Origin: Coriaria nepalensis
Lineage: Eukaryota; Streptophyta; Magnoliopsida; Cucurbitales; Coriariaceae
Length of the DNA stretch: 64,000 nt
Assembly: GCA_027186245.1 (NCBI GenBank)
Contig: CP114484.1
Coordinates: 3,546,501 to 3,610,500 of the forward strand
Direction: 5' to 3'
Below the pieces are notes generated by a model. The model made no database searches. It had not been told where the DNA came from and saw only the letters and a list, made by a program, of their open reading frames with translations. The translations under genes and the position numbers were made by a program. This document shows positions 41,691 through 54,209 of this stretch, one piece after another. The first letter of the stretch is position 1, and every line of letters begins with the position of its first letter.

Positions 41691-41823
41691 TTTTTCAAAG
41701 AAGTAATTTCGAGACTTTCACATAAAATAAAGAAAGAGAACAAAATAGAAGCGGAACGAAGAATTATAAGCAATTCAAGAAACAAACAAAGAACGATGAC
41801 AATCTATTAACTCCAAACTAGGG

Positions 41824-41831
41824 TTTTTATA
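41824..41831 (-). promoter_or_regulatory. TATA box of YDYAP gene copy A
   Basis: Minus-strand TATAAAAA with transcription expected near 41797, giving a leader of about 105 bases. The leader holds an ATG immediately followed by TGA about 28 bases before the start codon, a minimal upstream ORF that is absent in copy B. Confidence 0.5.
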
Positions 41832-44458
41832 GTAGAGGAAAATGTTGGTGATATCATAATCTCAAACAATTTTGTCAAGTGGGAAAAAAAAAACAAAAAA
41901 ACTACGTATTCTGCTTTGCTATTCGAATTGGATTAAGAAACCATTTTGTCTTACCATCATTAGCTTTTTTTCCGTGTCAACTGCCAAAGTAGGTTCTTTT
42001 TTTCTTTTTTCCAAGTCAACGAAGTATATATATACATGTATGGAAAAATTGTTGTATACATATATAATGAATGAACATGTATGATAAAATTATAAATATT
42101 ATTTTAATATAATAAATAATGTGACGTATAAATATAACATTTGTGATTAATTATAATAAAAATTTATATTTCATAAGGTTAAAAGTCACGTAATGTAAAT
42201 AAAAAATATGTTTTATATATGTTTGATTGTAAAAATAAATTTTGGTCCCCATTGTTTACAATAAAAGTTTCAACTACTGGTATAGAACCATGTTTCTTCT
42301 AAAAACCTCATGATATATCCTTCGAATTCTGGTGTTTCTACTTTCTTATCTCATAAAAGTTTCAAAATTCACGTATCCCCCCTGCCCCATATGAAGATGT
42401 GACCAATCTTTGTCACATGCATAGAGATAAGATGGAGAAAATGTGAGACTGGGAGTCATTAGTCTGGATGTTTGAATTATCTGTTTCGATCGGTTTCTAA
42501 ATATGTTGGTCATTAGAACGACTTACTAATAGGTTATAATTAACTTGGTAGTTAGTCATTATAATGAGTCTTAGATAGATGTTAATCATGTGAGAAATAA
42601 CATTAAATGAAACACATATTAAAACCAAATTAGAGAGGCTTGACTTGTAGTGCGGCGAACTCTCTTGTCTTTGTTTCATCGATGGAGCAGAATCCATTGG
42701 TAGATTTTTTGAACACTGGAAGCTTTTATTTTTTATTTTTTATTTTTTATTCTTAACTTCATAACAAAAATCGCGAGCTTGAAAACTATGAATAATCCAA
42801 AACAAATGTAAGGACAAACAATGGAGACACGTAGAAACACACATGACTGTAAAAATAAGGATGAACAATGTAGAATTTTAGACTTTTATTTTAAAATAAA
42901 TTGATAATTATAAGAGTAATTTATCTTTTTTTTTAAAACAAAAAGACATACGTTATGGACTCTTCTGACCTCTGGAAAAGGATAGATACAGAAGCCCTTT
43001 TACCTACAAATTTTAAAACGCGTTATTTTCTTATTGACATGATTTAATATTTATAGTAAAATATTTAAATTTTAATAATTAAGAAAATATTTTTAAAAAT
43101 TTTAAAATCATATTTTCAGTTTTTTTTTTCTCAATTTTTTATCACTGCCTCTGTTATGGAAGAAAAACGAATCCATTAATAGAGATCAAAGCTTTTATAA
43201 TTATTAAAAGTTAATTAAAAATAAAAATCAAATATAATAAATATATTTATCATCTTCCTTAAATCATGACATATCATTAAAAACATATTTTAAAATATAA
43301 AAAATATTTCAAAATGTTCAGCCAAACGGTCCTACCATTTTTAGTCAAGAAAGTCATTTCCTTATCTCTATCCAAAGGAGTATCTAATTTTTTTGAGACA
43401 TTTTCGTAGCAAAAGCTTTGGTAACTCATGTGCCATGAATGTATAGACCACATAAATTCCACTTAAATGTTGCTTTTTATGACTTTATAATTTTATTCTT
43501 ATAAAATAAAATTTACTATTTATATAATATAAAAAAAAGATTATGGAAGACTATGAAAATAAATATAATAAAATTAAATTAATGATCCATTGGACCTGAG
43601 GAGAAAAAAAACCCACTATATATATAGAAATAAATATTATTTTTATATGAGTAATTTTATAAATATTAAAATTAGAGTGGGTAAATCTTTTTTTTTTTTT
43701 TTCTGATTTTTCTAAATGAATTTTGTCTACTGTCTTATGACAAATCAAATTCAATCACAATTGTAAGTATGACTCTTGATGAAGTGATGTCCGAGGGTTA
43801 TGTTTATGGAAGTAATGGAGTTTGGTTTGTCACTTAGCTATATAGATCATACCCATACAAGAATGCCTCTATTTTTATTGAACTAAAATTGAAGAATATA
43901 TATTATATAATGAATCATATGTGAATGCTCGAATAATTAAAGAAAATAAGAATAAAACTTTGGAAGGGAATAATACCGGTCATAAACTTAGCAATGATTG
44001 TTAGAGTATATACTTATTTTAATTGAGCAAATAAGTAATTTATGCTTATTTCCTTAAATTAATCTATATTAATTAAGTATTTTTTTAGAAATTTATTTTC
44101 CAAATTTAAAATTATTTATGCTTATTTGTTTAAAGTAAACCTCTAGAGTCAAAAGCACATGCATGTATATATACATTTCATCAGATTTAAATTTAATCTA
44201 TAATTTTTTTTAAAAAAATGAAATCTTCTCCCAAAAAAAAAATAAAATATATATTTATATATATCTCCATCAAGCGGCGGTGCGTAATCAGTCTTAACAA
44301 GGGACAGGGACAGGATCTTTGATCACAACATGATTCACCGAACTGACTCACATCCCCTTTAATAACGGGAAATAAACGAATCCAAGAGGTAGATTTTTTT
44401 AACTATGAAAGTCAACGGATTAGACCAGCTTAAAGGCAAAAGTCAAAACGAAATCCGA

Positions 44459-44500
44459 CCAATAGGAGTGGATTTGACTTTAAAATGTTATATATATATC
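44459..44500 (+). promoter_or_regulatory. Promoter-like CCAAT and TATA module, copy A
   Basis: CCAAT at 44459-44463 lies about 26 bases upstream of ttatatatatat at 44489-44500. The block around it is well conserved in copy B (CCAAT 52855-52859, TATA about 52884-52897). No gene starts downstream, so it may be a relic or drive a non-coding transcript. Confidence 0.3.
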
Positions 44501-45077
44501 CTTTTGGTTACAATTCAATGGTATAATCCGTATACAATACAATACCTCTGCTGGGGTCAACTGAAATTCTTTGTGCAAGTATCAGGAGCCCCGTTAACAT
44601 AACGATAAATTTATAGAAGGGTCTAAATTGATAATAGCTTATCCCGTTAAAGAAACCTAATTATACTAAGATTCTCTCTACAAATGCTTATAAATATATG
44701 TTAATATAATATATTTGATATATCATTAATATTTCGATTAGTGGTATTATCGTTATATTATACATATTATTAACTTAAGTATCGTTATATATATTATTAA
44801 CTTAAGTATCGGAGAGAGTTCTTAAGATATCATTCTGTAATTATTTTCATATTTTTCTGTGATTTCAGATACTAAACAATTAAGTAAGTTCATTCAGCAT
44901 ACTGTTTGGAGTATATTTGACATCAACATTTTAACACCACCCGTGCAAATGTCAAATTTCTTCATCATCTAAAGTTTAGATTGTTGATACATGTACAAGC
45001 TTGAGCAAATAATAAATTTTCGAAAATATATCCGCCACTATGGTACCCATCGACTTGCTATTATTCTCAAAATGAAT

Positions 45078-45134
45078 CACTTAGTCAACCCAACTCATCA
45101 CTTAGTCAACCCAACTCATCACTTAGTCAACCCA
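45078..45134. repeat. 21-base tandem repeat, 2.7 copies
   Basis: The unit is cacttagtcaacccaactca plus t, in perfect copies. It encodes HLVNPTH in one frame, but the surrounding ORF (44991-45182) has no other support as a gene. Confidence 0.9.
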
Positions 45135-45755
45135 CCAGTGAGTCGACTTAGTCACCATAGAAGACATACATGCCCAGCATAGAGAACAACTCCCATGGCG
45201 GCACAAAAATCAGCCACTATAGAAGGCAGATCTACCCCTTAGGTAACCTGGAGGAGGCCTCATATAGAGGCGCAACAATCATCGGGTCAGCAGAACCCAC
45301 TAACGACGACGGAGCAAGAAAGGGTTACTCAAATCATGATCCGATTGGAATGAAAAAAAATAGTAAGAAAGGAGCCCAATGGTTAGTGGATCCTATGCCA
45401 TAAGTTGCCCAGATCACAGCAGAAGGAGGTCCCAGGGAAAAAGTAAAGCTTCCTAGCGTTTTCGACCACCGTACGAGCGAAAACCACCCCAGATCTGAGC
45501 GGTTCAAAGAGGATTCATTTTATCAACTGGTTCGATGCCGGAAACCATCCCAAATTGCAGCCGAAATTTGTCCTGACGATGGAATCTCCCAGTCTGGTGC
45601 ATTCCTGACCACCGCACGGGGCAAAAATTGACTGAAACAGTCACGTAGTTTCGAAATTGGCTGTGACCCAAATGACCCTAGCGGTAGGAAGTACCTCGAT
45701 TAGCATCGACCCGAATATGCAACACATGGGTATTGTCCCTTCAAGGCCGACTATC

Positions 45756-47182
45756 TAGGGTCGTGCGTATCTATATGTATCTGCAATATCCATTCGATCC
45801 GCTCGCCGATGAAAAGGATAGGGTGGACACTTTTTCCAATCATTTTAGGTAGGTAGATATTCGCCCTGATATGAATATCCATCGAATACTTGAGAAGATA
45901 TCCATCCACTTTAATTTAAAAAAAATAAAATGAAAGAAGGTCTCTACCTTTTTCGCCTTCAGACCTGAGTAGTAGTGAATCGACATCAGATCTGATCCTT
46001 CTTCGCTTTTAGAGCAATGGCACAACCTCCTCCTTGCCCTCGCCATCTACCATTTGCGACTGACAACAGCTGAAAAAATATCATTTTATTTTAACATCAT
46101 AATCAAAATAATTTTCAAATATATCATAAATTCATAGATATTAATCAATATCTAGAGGTATGGACTATAGACTATGATTGTTACTGTGCCTTCAAGGCCC
46201 TATCGTAAAAGTAATCAATATTAATATCAGATGCTAATTTACTCTACGGGTCGATAGATCGAAGGGTCGAAAGCCTTATCAACCTTCGAGTAAACTAAGA
46301 GTTGTGATACTCTCCGGGTCGTAGAGTACCATAAGTTATAAACTTATAATCATAACTTTTAGTTTACTTTTTAGGTTGAAATCCTCATCGACCCGTATAG
46401 TGAATAAATAAATAATAGATTTCCAATTGGTTTCACCCAACTGACCAAAAAATTAAAAACCGATTTGCCCAAACATGTTTCGATCTGTAAACCGACCGAA
46501 AAGTATCAGTTTCGGTTGATTTCAGTAGGTATGGTTTTTCTTGCTCACCCCTAACTATATGATATGTAAATCTAATTATCTATACATATACAATTTCACA
46601 TCTACTCTTACATTCTGATCTAGGCATGTATAAAATGAATTTAACTTTAAAATTACAAGAAATTAATTATTTCATTATAAGGGTTATAAATGTATTCATA
46701 TTTCTTCATTAACTAACTCAATTGAGAATTTATAAATTCAACTCATCGTCTAACTTCACAAATTCCTCATTTTATTTTCTTTTTGCTCTTAGTAAAACTC
46801 TGACAAATTTATTTATAATTATTAATAACATAAACTTTAACACAATATTTATTATAATATTCAGAAGCTACAAACTATTACTATCGCCCAAAGTAATTTA
46901 ATAAGTCAGCAATGCATATATATAATTAGTCAAGGTTGCTTGAAAATATTTATTATTCTTAAAAATAAAATAAGAAATTAAAAACAAAATAAATAAATAA
47001 ATAAAAAGGCAGGTGGATAACCGCTAGGGCGATGGAAGATATCAGCCCGCTCCATGGAGGGGGGGGGGGGGAGCGAGCGGATATTAATTAAGAAAATTTT
47101 TAAACGAGTTGATAACCGCTCGTTAGTACAAATGGCGGATAATGAATAGTGGATATCTGTATCCATCATTTGCACAACCCTA
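45756..47182. mobile_element. hAT-like nonautonomous element, copy A
   Basis: Starts tagggtcgtgcgtatc and ends gcacaaccccta-like (gcacaaccc then ta), giving imperfect terminal inverted repeats that extend inward (tatctatatgtatc / gatacagatatcc). Flanking 8-base sequences cgactatc and tgactatc differ at one base, fitting the 8-base target duplication of hAT elements. No transposase ORF. A nested accgaccgaaa-rich repeat sits at about 46440-46555 and a G-run at 47059-47071. Confidence 0.65.
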
Positions 47183-47620
47183 TGACTATCCTATGTGGCA
47201 AGACCCACGTGTCTTGGCACTGACGGCAACTCCTTCTCATGTGAAGAGATGAAACCCTAATGTAATAAATTAGGGTCTGGCCCTTGAAGTTCTAAGTTAC
47301 TGCAAATTGTCCTCCGAATTAAATAGTTCAAACAATATAGTCCTTACATAAATTTATATATGCCCACTAACTATTATAAATTTCTGAATCATCCATATAT
47401 TCTGAAATATGTCCAGTTTAGTCCAAAATATATTATTGTGTGTTTATTAATCTATCAGAAATTGTTAAACAACCCTCTCGTTTGAAAATATAACTCTATA
47501 ATCTATACAGTAATTCGAATGCACCCATTTAAAATGCCTTAAATTTTCAAATTACCCAAAAAATTGGAAATTCAATTAAATAACCCCTAATATAAGATGT
47601 ATGAGTAAATAATGGTCCAT

Positions 47621-49297
47621 ATTTTTGCATATTTTCCACCATATTTTTATTGGCTTTTGAGCTTATTCTTTTGATTGTGTCAATTGATATATATTTATGA
47701 GTGGGATAAATATATATATATATAGTAGATTACTTTTGAGTTGCACACAACAAGTTAATTGTCTAAATTATGCCAACAATGATTAGCCTATACATTAAGC
47801 AATATTGATAAAATACTCATGCGACTGCGAATGACTTTTGAGAACTTAAGAATATTTATTTTTAACGCACTATGTTCGAATGAAAAAGATATTTTTTTTT
47901 AGAATATTGCATGATTCGAATAAAGACTATCGACCCCACGAGGGTTTTCACTTCATCAATGGTCCTACGAGACCACCGACCCCATGAGGGTCATTAATTC
48001 ATCAGTGGTCCCATGAGACCATCAGCCTTATGAGGATCATTAGTTCATTTATGGTCCCATGAGACCATCGACCCCACGAGAGTCTTTAGTTCATCTGTGA
48101 ACCCACGAGACCACCAACCCCATATGGATGCTTAGTTTGTTAACAGTTCCACAAGACCATCCACCCCATAAGGGTTCTCAAATACATGCAATTATCACAT
48201 TTTAGATCCGATGAGATCCATAAAGGTAAGGTCTTAGTGAAAGTGTATGTCCATCAAGCTACTCAGATATGTCTATTTAGGGCTATACACTTATGAGATT
48301 CAATTTTATTTGTAATAAATTATCAACTCCTTAAATAATTTTGTATTTACAATATGAACAATTTTATCTATCATATATGTTTATTATATTGTTGGAATAA
48401 ACATATGTCTATCTATCATATGTTTATTTATAACATGAGTAATTTTATCTATCATATGTTTATTATATTATTGGAATAATAAATTTCATGAATATATGTC
48501 TGTATGAATGTATATGTTTGCATGATAGATTCTCAGATCTTAGGCAATGCACTTGAGATCATGATAGTATGCTCGGTAAGACCCAAGTAGCTTTAAGACT
48601 AAGAACCAGACAATTCGTAGTCATAGGATTGTCATAAGAGATATTGACAATTCGGGAAGAATATTGCATGGGTTATCTTCTTATTGTAAGAATGATGTTC
48701 TCATAATCATCAATATTAGCAAATACCGAGATAAATACGTAGATGATTTAATAGATGATTAAATCACTAAATGTGATTACTTGATAAGTCTTAATGGTAA
48801 TGATAATAATTGATAATGAGATTTATCCGGTGACTATGGTACGATCTTTAGACTTGAGATCACCACAACACTAACATATAAGATATTATGTTTTGATATC
48901 GTTATACATGGGTTTAGCCAAAGGCCAATAAAAGAGCGAATTGTTGGCATATGTTAGAATATGTGCAGTCTGTAGAGTTATAATATGGGATCTATCAACT
49001 CATTATAAAGAAGATAAATCCTATAATTGATGTATTTTGTGCAACAAGAAATCTTTGTAAAGAAGTATTAGCAGAAAATGAGTTATCCATAATTCCATTA
49101 TCTTATTTGCATAAGAAATAATATGATTCATATGATTAGTCTATTAAGATTTAATATCTCAACTATTCCCTAGGACGCATCGGGATTTGGCAAGGATGGA
49201 TGGATTAGTTTGGTATAGTAATAGTCAGTACAAATTCTTTTTGAGTTTACATAATCTCCTTTTGTATTTTCCTCAGCTCGAACCTTATTAGTTGGGT
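47621..49297. other. Spacer between the duplicates; minisatellite and dispersed repeat
   Basis: Contains the 46-base minisatellite at 47932-48182 and, from about 48370 to 49236, a copy of the dispersed repeat also found at 3980-4993 (and inverted at 5902-6355). No coding evidence. Confidence 0.5.
47932..48182. repeat. 46-base minisatellite, about 5.5 units
   Basis: Consecutive units of the form gaccccatgagggtcattag...ttcat...ggtcccatgagaccat(c) have constant 46-base spacing, diverged by 10-30% between units. 46 is not a multiple of three, so it is non-coding. Confidence 0.9.
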
Positions 49298-49690
49298 CTC
49301 TAAGAAACAATACATGATTGTCCGTTCAAGCATTGAATCCAAATACCAAGTTGTTGCTTTGGTTGCCTATGAACTTTGTCGGCTCTCGTTCTTACTCACT
49401 AAGCTTCATATCATGTTTCTTGACCCTTCCAGATTATGGTACGACAGAATTGGTGCTACTTACTTAGTCGCCAATCTGATTTTCTATGCTCGCACCAAAC
49501 ATATTGAGATTTATGTTCATTTTGTCTGTGATCTAGTCTCAAAACGTCAACTCGTTGTTCGTCACCTATCTACTGCCAACCAAATTGCAGATGCTCGTAC
49601 TAAGAGTCTTTCTTATACCCAATTTCAAATCTCTACGGTCCAAGTACATTGTGGGTACCCATGTTTCGCTTGAGTGGAGATGAAAAGATA
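49270..49690 (+). mobile_element. Truncated copia RNase H fragment at the edge of copy B
   Basis: Plus-strand reading from about 49275 gives LISWVSKKQYMIVRSSIESKYQ, then ELCRLSFLLTKLHI, LWYDRIGATYLVANLI, ARTKHIEIYVHFVCDLV and QIADARTKSL, the copia RNase H terminus. It is open to a stop at 49671-49673. Everything upstream in the element is missing. Confidence 0.85.
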
Positions 49691-51018
49691 TTATGGTCTC
49701 TTACTAGTATTAATTACTTTATTATTATAGTTATTTTATTGTTATGGTTACTTTATTATTAAAATTATCTTATAATAATCCTAAAGATTTTTATATATAC
49801 AAATATACCTACTAAACTTTAATAATATAAAAATATAAGTATATATTTAAATATTTTTTGAAGCCTCTTCTCTCTCAAAATAAGATATACGTATGTTTTA
49901 GGAGGTATGAAAAATAAAATCATTCCAAGTCAAATAATAATTAATTCCGGGGAAGGGGTATCCGAATATCTTACATCAGATTTTGTGAAGCACTTCAACA
50001 GTGGAAGATCTCATTTGACTTTGCTTCATGTGTTAATATTTTATGAGTTGACGAGGGAGGTATGAAATATAAGATCATTGAAGTCAAATAATAATTAATT
50101 CAGTGAAAGAGATGTCTGAATCTCTTACATCATTAAATTTCGTGAAACACTTCAACAGTGGAAGATCTCATTTGACTTTGCTTCATGTGTTAATATTTTA
50201 TGAGTTGACGAGGGATGGAGATCCTCATGGGCAATTCTAAAGAAGAATTTCTTTTTCTTTTCTTTTTAGAAGATGTTTCTTTTTATTTCAATCTCTACGA
50301 GGAAGTCGAGAACATGTTTCATGTAGAAATTTGAAAATTCAGGGCTTTCATTCAAAATTGACTGATACAAATTAGAGACATTCACAAATATATAATATGT
50401 ACGTTATATTGAATTTTTATGGTTGATCAATATTTCCTATATGGGGATAATCTCTACACTGCTCTGGTCTATTTTCAATGCTAACACGAAGGTATTCATG
50501 TAAGTACCATAACATTCACTACATGTTGATTAGTTTTAACAATCATGAATACTGAGGTTGCAATAATATATAAAGAAGGAATGAAGATCAATGCATCATG
50601 TGTATGTATACACTCTGATGCCGTATCAAATTTGTGGAGATTTATATCAAAACCAAGTTAATGATACTCACATAATTTTTAGAGCTTATAAAGGATTACA
50701 AAGCGAATTAAATTTCACTTTTTGCATAATACAATAACTAGCTTTTAGAAGAAGAAGCATAAGAATGAATTAGCTTGTGAGTATCAATTTTGTAACTAAC
50801 TCAAATTTATACTAATCATGATTGATCATAAACGTTGATCTTTTTTATTTATTTATTTAAAATAAAATATTTTATTTATATGACAGAAAATACATGTATA
50901 AATATTAAAAAAATTACAATCCAACACTCTTTAAACAAATCAAAAAGGAATGATGAAAAATAATTTAAATTCTTACGTGAAAGCAAAAACTCTCCTGTAA
51001 GAACCCAAGACATTGATC

Positions 51019-51264
51019 TTAGTTACAGTTAATCGCAAAGTAATTGTAATGGGTATGCATCATTACCGCACTACCACCACCTTCAATGATTGCAGCAGGA
51101 GCATAATCATAGTCTGCATCGTTATCATCACCATCAGTGTGACTCTCATCTAAGATAGCAGCAGGGGCATAATCATAATCTCCATTATTATCGTCACCAT
51201 CACCATTGGAAAATGGTTGCTTCTTCCACCATGTGCGAGTACTGGTTTTGGAAATGAGATACAT
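51019..51264 (-). CDS. Small acidic protein with two YDYAP repeats, copy B
   Basis: 81 residues, the duplicate of the ORF at 41.4 kb. YDYAPAAILDE occupies residues 30-40 and YDYAPAAIIE 52-61; the acidic linker DGDDNDAD and the C-terminus HYNYFAINCN are unchanged. I count about 20 nucleotide differences over 246 bases, no indel, and 12 amino-acid changes clustered outside the YDYAP units. A TATA box lies at 51396-51403, about 132 bases upstream. Unlike copy A the leader has no upstream ATG-TGA. No signal peptide is seen. Function unknown; the same alternatives apply as for copy A. Confidence 0.6.
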   Translation of the reverse strand: MYLISKTSTRTWWKKQPFSNGDGDDNNGDYDYAPAAILDESHTDGDDNDADYDYAPAAIIEGGGSAVMMHTHYNYFAINCN

Positions 51265-51395
51265 TTTTTCAAAGAAGTAATTTCGAGCCTTTCAAATAAA
51301 ATAAAGAAAGAGAACAAAATAGAAGGGAACGAAGAATTATAAGCAATTCAAGAAACAAACAAAGAACGATGACAATCTATTAACTCCAAACTAGG

Positions 51396-51403
51396 GTTTT
51401 TAT
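51396..51403 (-). promoter_or_regulatory. TATA box of YDYAP gene copy B
   Basis: Minus-strand TATAAAAA within the same conserved context (ctccaaactagggtttttat on the plus strand) as copy A. Confidence 0.5.
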
Positions 51404-52622
51404 AGTGGAGGAAAATGTTGGTGATCTCATTATCTCAAACAATTTTGTCAAGTGGGAAAAAAAAAAAAAAAAAAAATCTCCGTATCCTGCTTTGCTGTTT
51501 GAATTGGATTAAGAAACCATTTTATCTTCCATCATTACCTTTTTTTTTCCGTGTCAACTGCCAAAAATAGGTTCTTTTTTTCTTTTTTTCCATGTCAACG
51601 AAGTATATATCTACATGTATCGAAAAATTGTTGTATATTATAATTATTTATATTATTTTAATATAATAAATAATATGATGTATAAATATAATATTTATGA
51701 TTATTTTTTTGATATTTCATAAGATTATGTAGATAAAAAATGTGTTTTTTTATATGATTATTAATTAATAATCATATATATCTTGTACGAGAAAACAATT
51801 TTAATTTGGTCCTCATTGTTTACAATTAAGGTTTCAACTATTGGTATAGAACCATGTTCCTTCGAATTTTGGATGCTTATAAATTATGGCGGAGTTGGAA
51901 CCAAATTTTTCGCGTGATAAAATATAGTAAATAAAAATAAGAATGAACAATGTAGAATTTTGGACTTTTATTTTAAAATGAATTGATAATTATAGTAGTA
52001 ATTTATTTTGATGCACGAGGGTTATGTTTATGGATGTAATATAGTTTGGTTTGTCACTTAGCTATAGATCATACCCATACAAGAATGCCTCTATTTTTAT
52101 ATATAAATTTTAAATGAAAATATGCACATCAAATTTTCAAAAACTACAATTAACTATATTTTAAAAAATATAAGCAAAATTTGTAGGAAAAAAAAAGTTG
52201 AATCTAGTTAGTTATTTCACATTTTAATTATAAAAAAAAAATAAAAATTAGATATATAGTTATATGAAAAGTCATAGTTAAAATCTAAAATATTAATTAA
52301 AATTGAACTAAAATTGAAGAATATATATTATATAATGAATCATATGTGAATGCTCGAATAATTAAAGAAAATAAGAATAAAACTTTGGAAGGGAATAATA
52401 CCGGTCATAAACTTAGCAATGATTGTTAGAGTATATACTTATTTTAATTGAGCAAATAAGTAATTTATGCTTATTTCCTTAAATTAATCTATATTAATTA
52501 AGTATTTTTTTTAGAAATTTATTTTCCAAATTTAAAATTATTTATGCTTATTTTTTTAAAGTAAACCTCTAGAGTCAAAAGCACATGCATGTATATATAC
52601 ATTTCATCCAATCTATAATCTA

Positions 52623-52653
<31 letters not shown>

Positions 52654-53341
52654 AAATATATATATATATATGTCTCCATCAAGGCGGCAGTGCGGAATCA
52701 ATCTTAACAACGGACAGGGACAGGATCTTTGATCACACATGATTCACAGCCCCTTTAATAACGGGAATTAAACAAATCCAAGAGGTAGATTTTTTAATTT
52801 ATGAATGTCAACGGATTAGACCAGTTTAAAGGCAAAAGTCAAAACGAAATCCGACCAATAGGAGTTGATTTGACTTTAAAATGTTATATATATATATGCT
52901 TTTGGTTTCATTTCAATGGTATATTCCGAATTCAATACCTCCTCTGCCTGGAGTCAACTGAAATTCTTTGTGCAAGTATAGGAGCCCCATAAACATTATG
53001 ATACATAATTATATGTGACCATGTTACACGGTTTAAATTGAAAATAGTTTAGCCCGTTAAAGAAACTTAATCATATTAAGATTCTTTCAACAAACGCTTA
53101 TAAATAATATACGCTAATGTAACATATATGATATACAGTGAATATTTCGGTTAATCGAATTATTGTTATATCATATAAATTATTGACTTAAGTATCGGAG
53201 AGAGTTCATAGGTCATAACACTACAATTCCCTTCATATTTATCTGTGATTTCAAGTACTAGACGATTAAGTAAGTTCATTTAGATTTAGGCATCAACAAT
53301 TTAATACAGACCGTGGGGATGTCCTTTTAAGGCCGACTATC
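51404..53341. other. Non-coding part of duplication copy B
   Basis: No gene supported. Holds the CCAAT/TATA module at 52855-52897 matching copy A and an (AAAT)n microsatellite at about 52618-52655. Confidence 0.45.
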
Positions 53342-54209
53342 TAGGGTTGTGCATATCTATTTGTATCCGTAATATTTGTCCGATCCGCCTGCCGATGGAG
53401 TTGATAGAGCATATACTTTTTCCAATCATTTTAGGTAGGAGGATATTAGCTCTACCATGAATATCCATCGGATACTTGAGTGGATATCCACTCATTTTAA
53501 TTTTTTTTTTTAAAACGGAAGGTATTTACCTTCTTCATCTTCAGACTTGAGTAGTCACGAATCAGAAGCAAATCTGATCTCTCTTCGTCTTCAGACCGTA
53601 GCGGCGCAGCTTGCTCCTTACCATCCACCATCTGCAACTAGTGACAGCTAAAAAATTGTAATTTTACTTTAATATCATAATTAAAATAATTTTCAAATAT
53701 ATAATAAATTTATAGATATTAATCAATATCTAAAAGTATGAACCATTGCCTATGATTGTTACTGTGCCTTTAAGGCTCCATCGTAAAAGTAATCAATATC
53801 AATATTAAATGCTAGTTTACTCTATGAGTCGAAGGGTCAAAGACTCCAAAGATCCATAGATAAATAAATAAATAAAATGTTTTTGGTTGGTTCACCTAAA
53901 TCAACTAAAACTAGATTTGGCACATGAAACCGACAGAAAACTATCGGTTTCGGTTGTTATAGTTTTTATTGCTCATCCCTAAGTATATGATATCCCTAAG
54001 ACCCAAAGATAAATAAATAAAGGCAGACAGGCGGGTGGATAACTATAGTACCCTCCTGCCATGGCAATGGTAGATATCCGCCCAGTCCATAGCGGGGCAG
54101 TGCGGACATATATTAATTAAGGAAATTTTTAAATGGGTAAATAAATGTTAGTGCAAATAACAAACATAGCCGATAATGGATATATGTATCCACCATTTAC
54201 ACCACCCAA
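53342..54209. mobile_element. hAT-like nonautonomous element, copy B
   Basis: The same element as 45756-47182 at the equivalent position, with the same flanking 8-mers (cgactatc at 53334-53341 and tgactatc at 54210-54217). It is 868 bases, shorter internally, so the insertion predates the segmental duplication. The right terminus has degraded (accaccca). No transposase. Confidence 0.6.

Larger units (their letters stand above)
41832..45755. other. Non-coding part of duplication copy A
   Basis: No further gene supported. It contains copy-A-specific AT-rich DNA (42315-42840 and 42920-43780), a promoter-like CCAAT/TATA module at 44459-44500 shared with copy B, a 26-base tandem near 44757-44815, and a GC-richer copy-A-specific segment at about 44950-45720 that begins with three 21-base repeats. 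Confidence 0.45.
39731..47620 (+). repeat. Segmental duplication, copy A
   Basis: Directly repeated relative to 49298-54640. Matching blocks run in the same order: copia RNase H tail, a 1.18-kb identical block (40008-41186), the YDYAP ORF, flanks at 43780-44000 and 44000-44830, the hAT-like element and its right flank to about 47610. Copy A is about 2.5 kb longer, mainly from extra DNA at about 42315-42840, 42920-43780 and 44950-45720 and a longer hAT-like element. Confidence 0.85.

Noticed and set aside
45170..45403. 77-codon ORF in the copy-A-specific segment as a gene
   Set aside because: No promoter, no homologue recognised, absent from the duplicate; reported only as an unusual insertion.
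47932..48182. CRISPR-like regular spacing in the minisatellite
   Set aside because: Whole 46-base units repeat with no unique spacers, and this is plant nuclear DNA.
44405..52992. ORFs of 65 and 63 codons sharing NGLD(Q)-KGKSQNEIRPIGVDL at 44.4 and 52.8 kb
   Set aside because: Similarity follows from the segmental duplication; the frames diverge after about 34 codons and run through a TATA-like tract.
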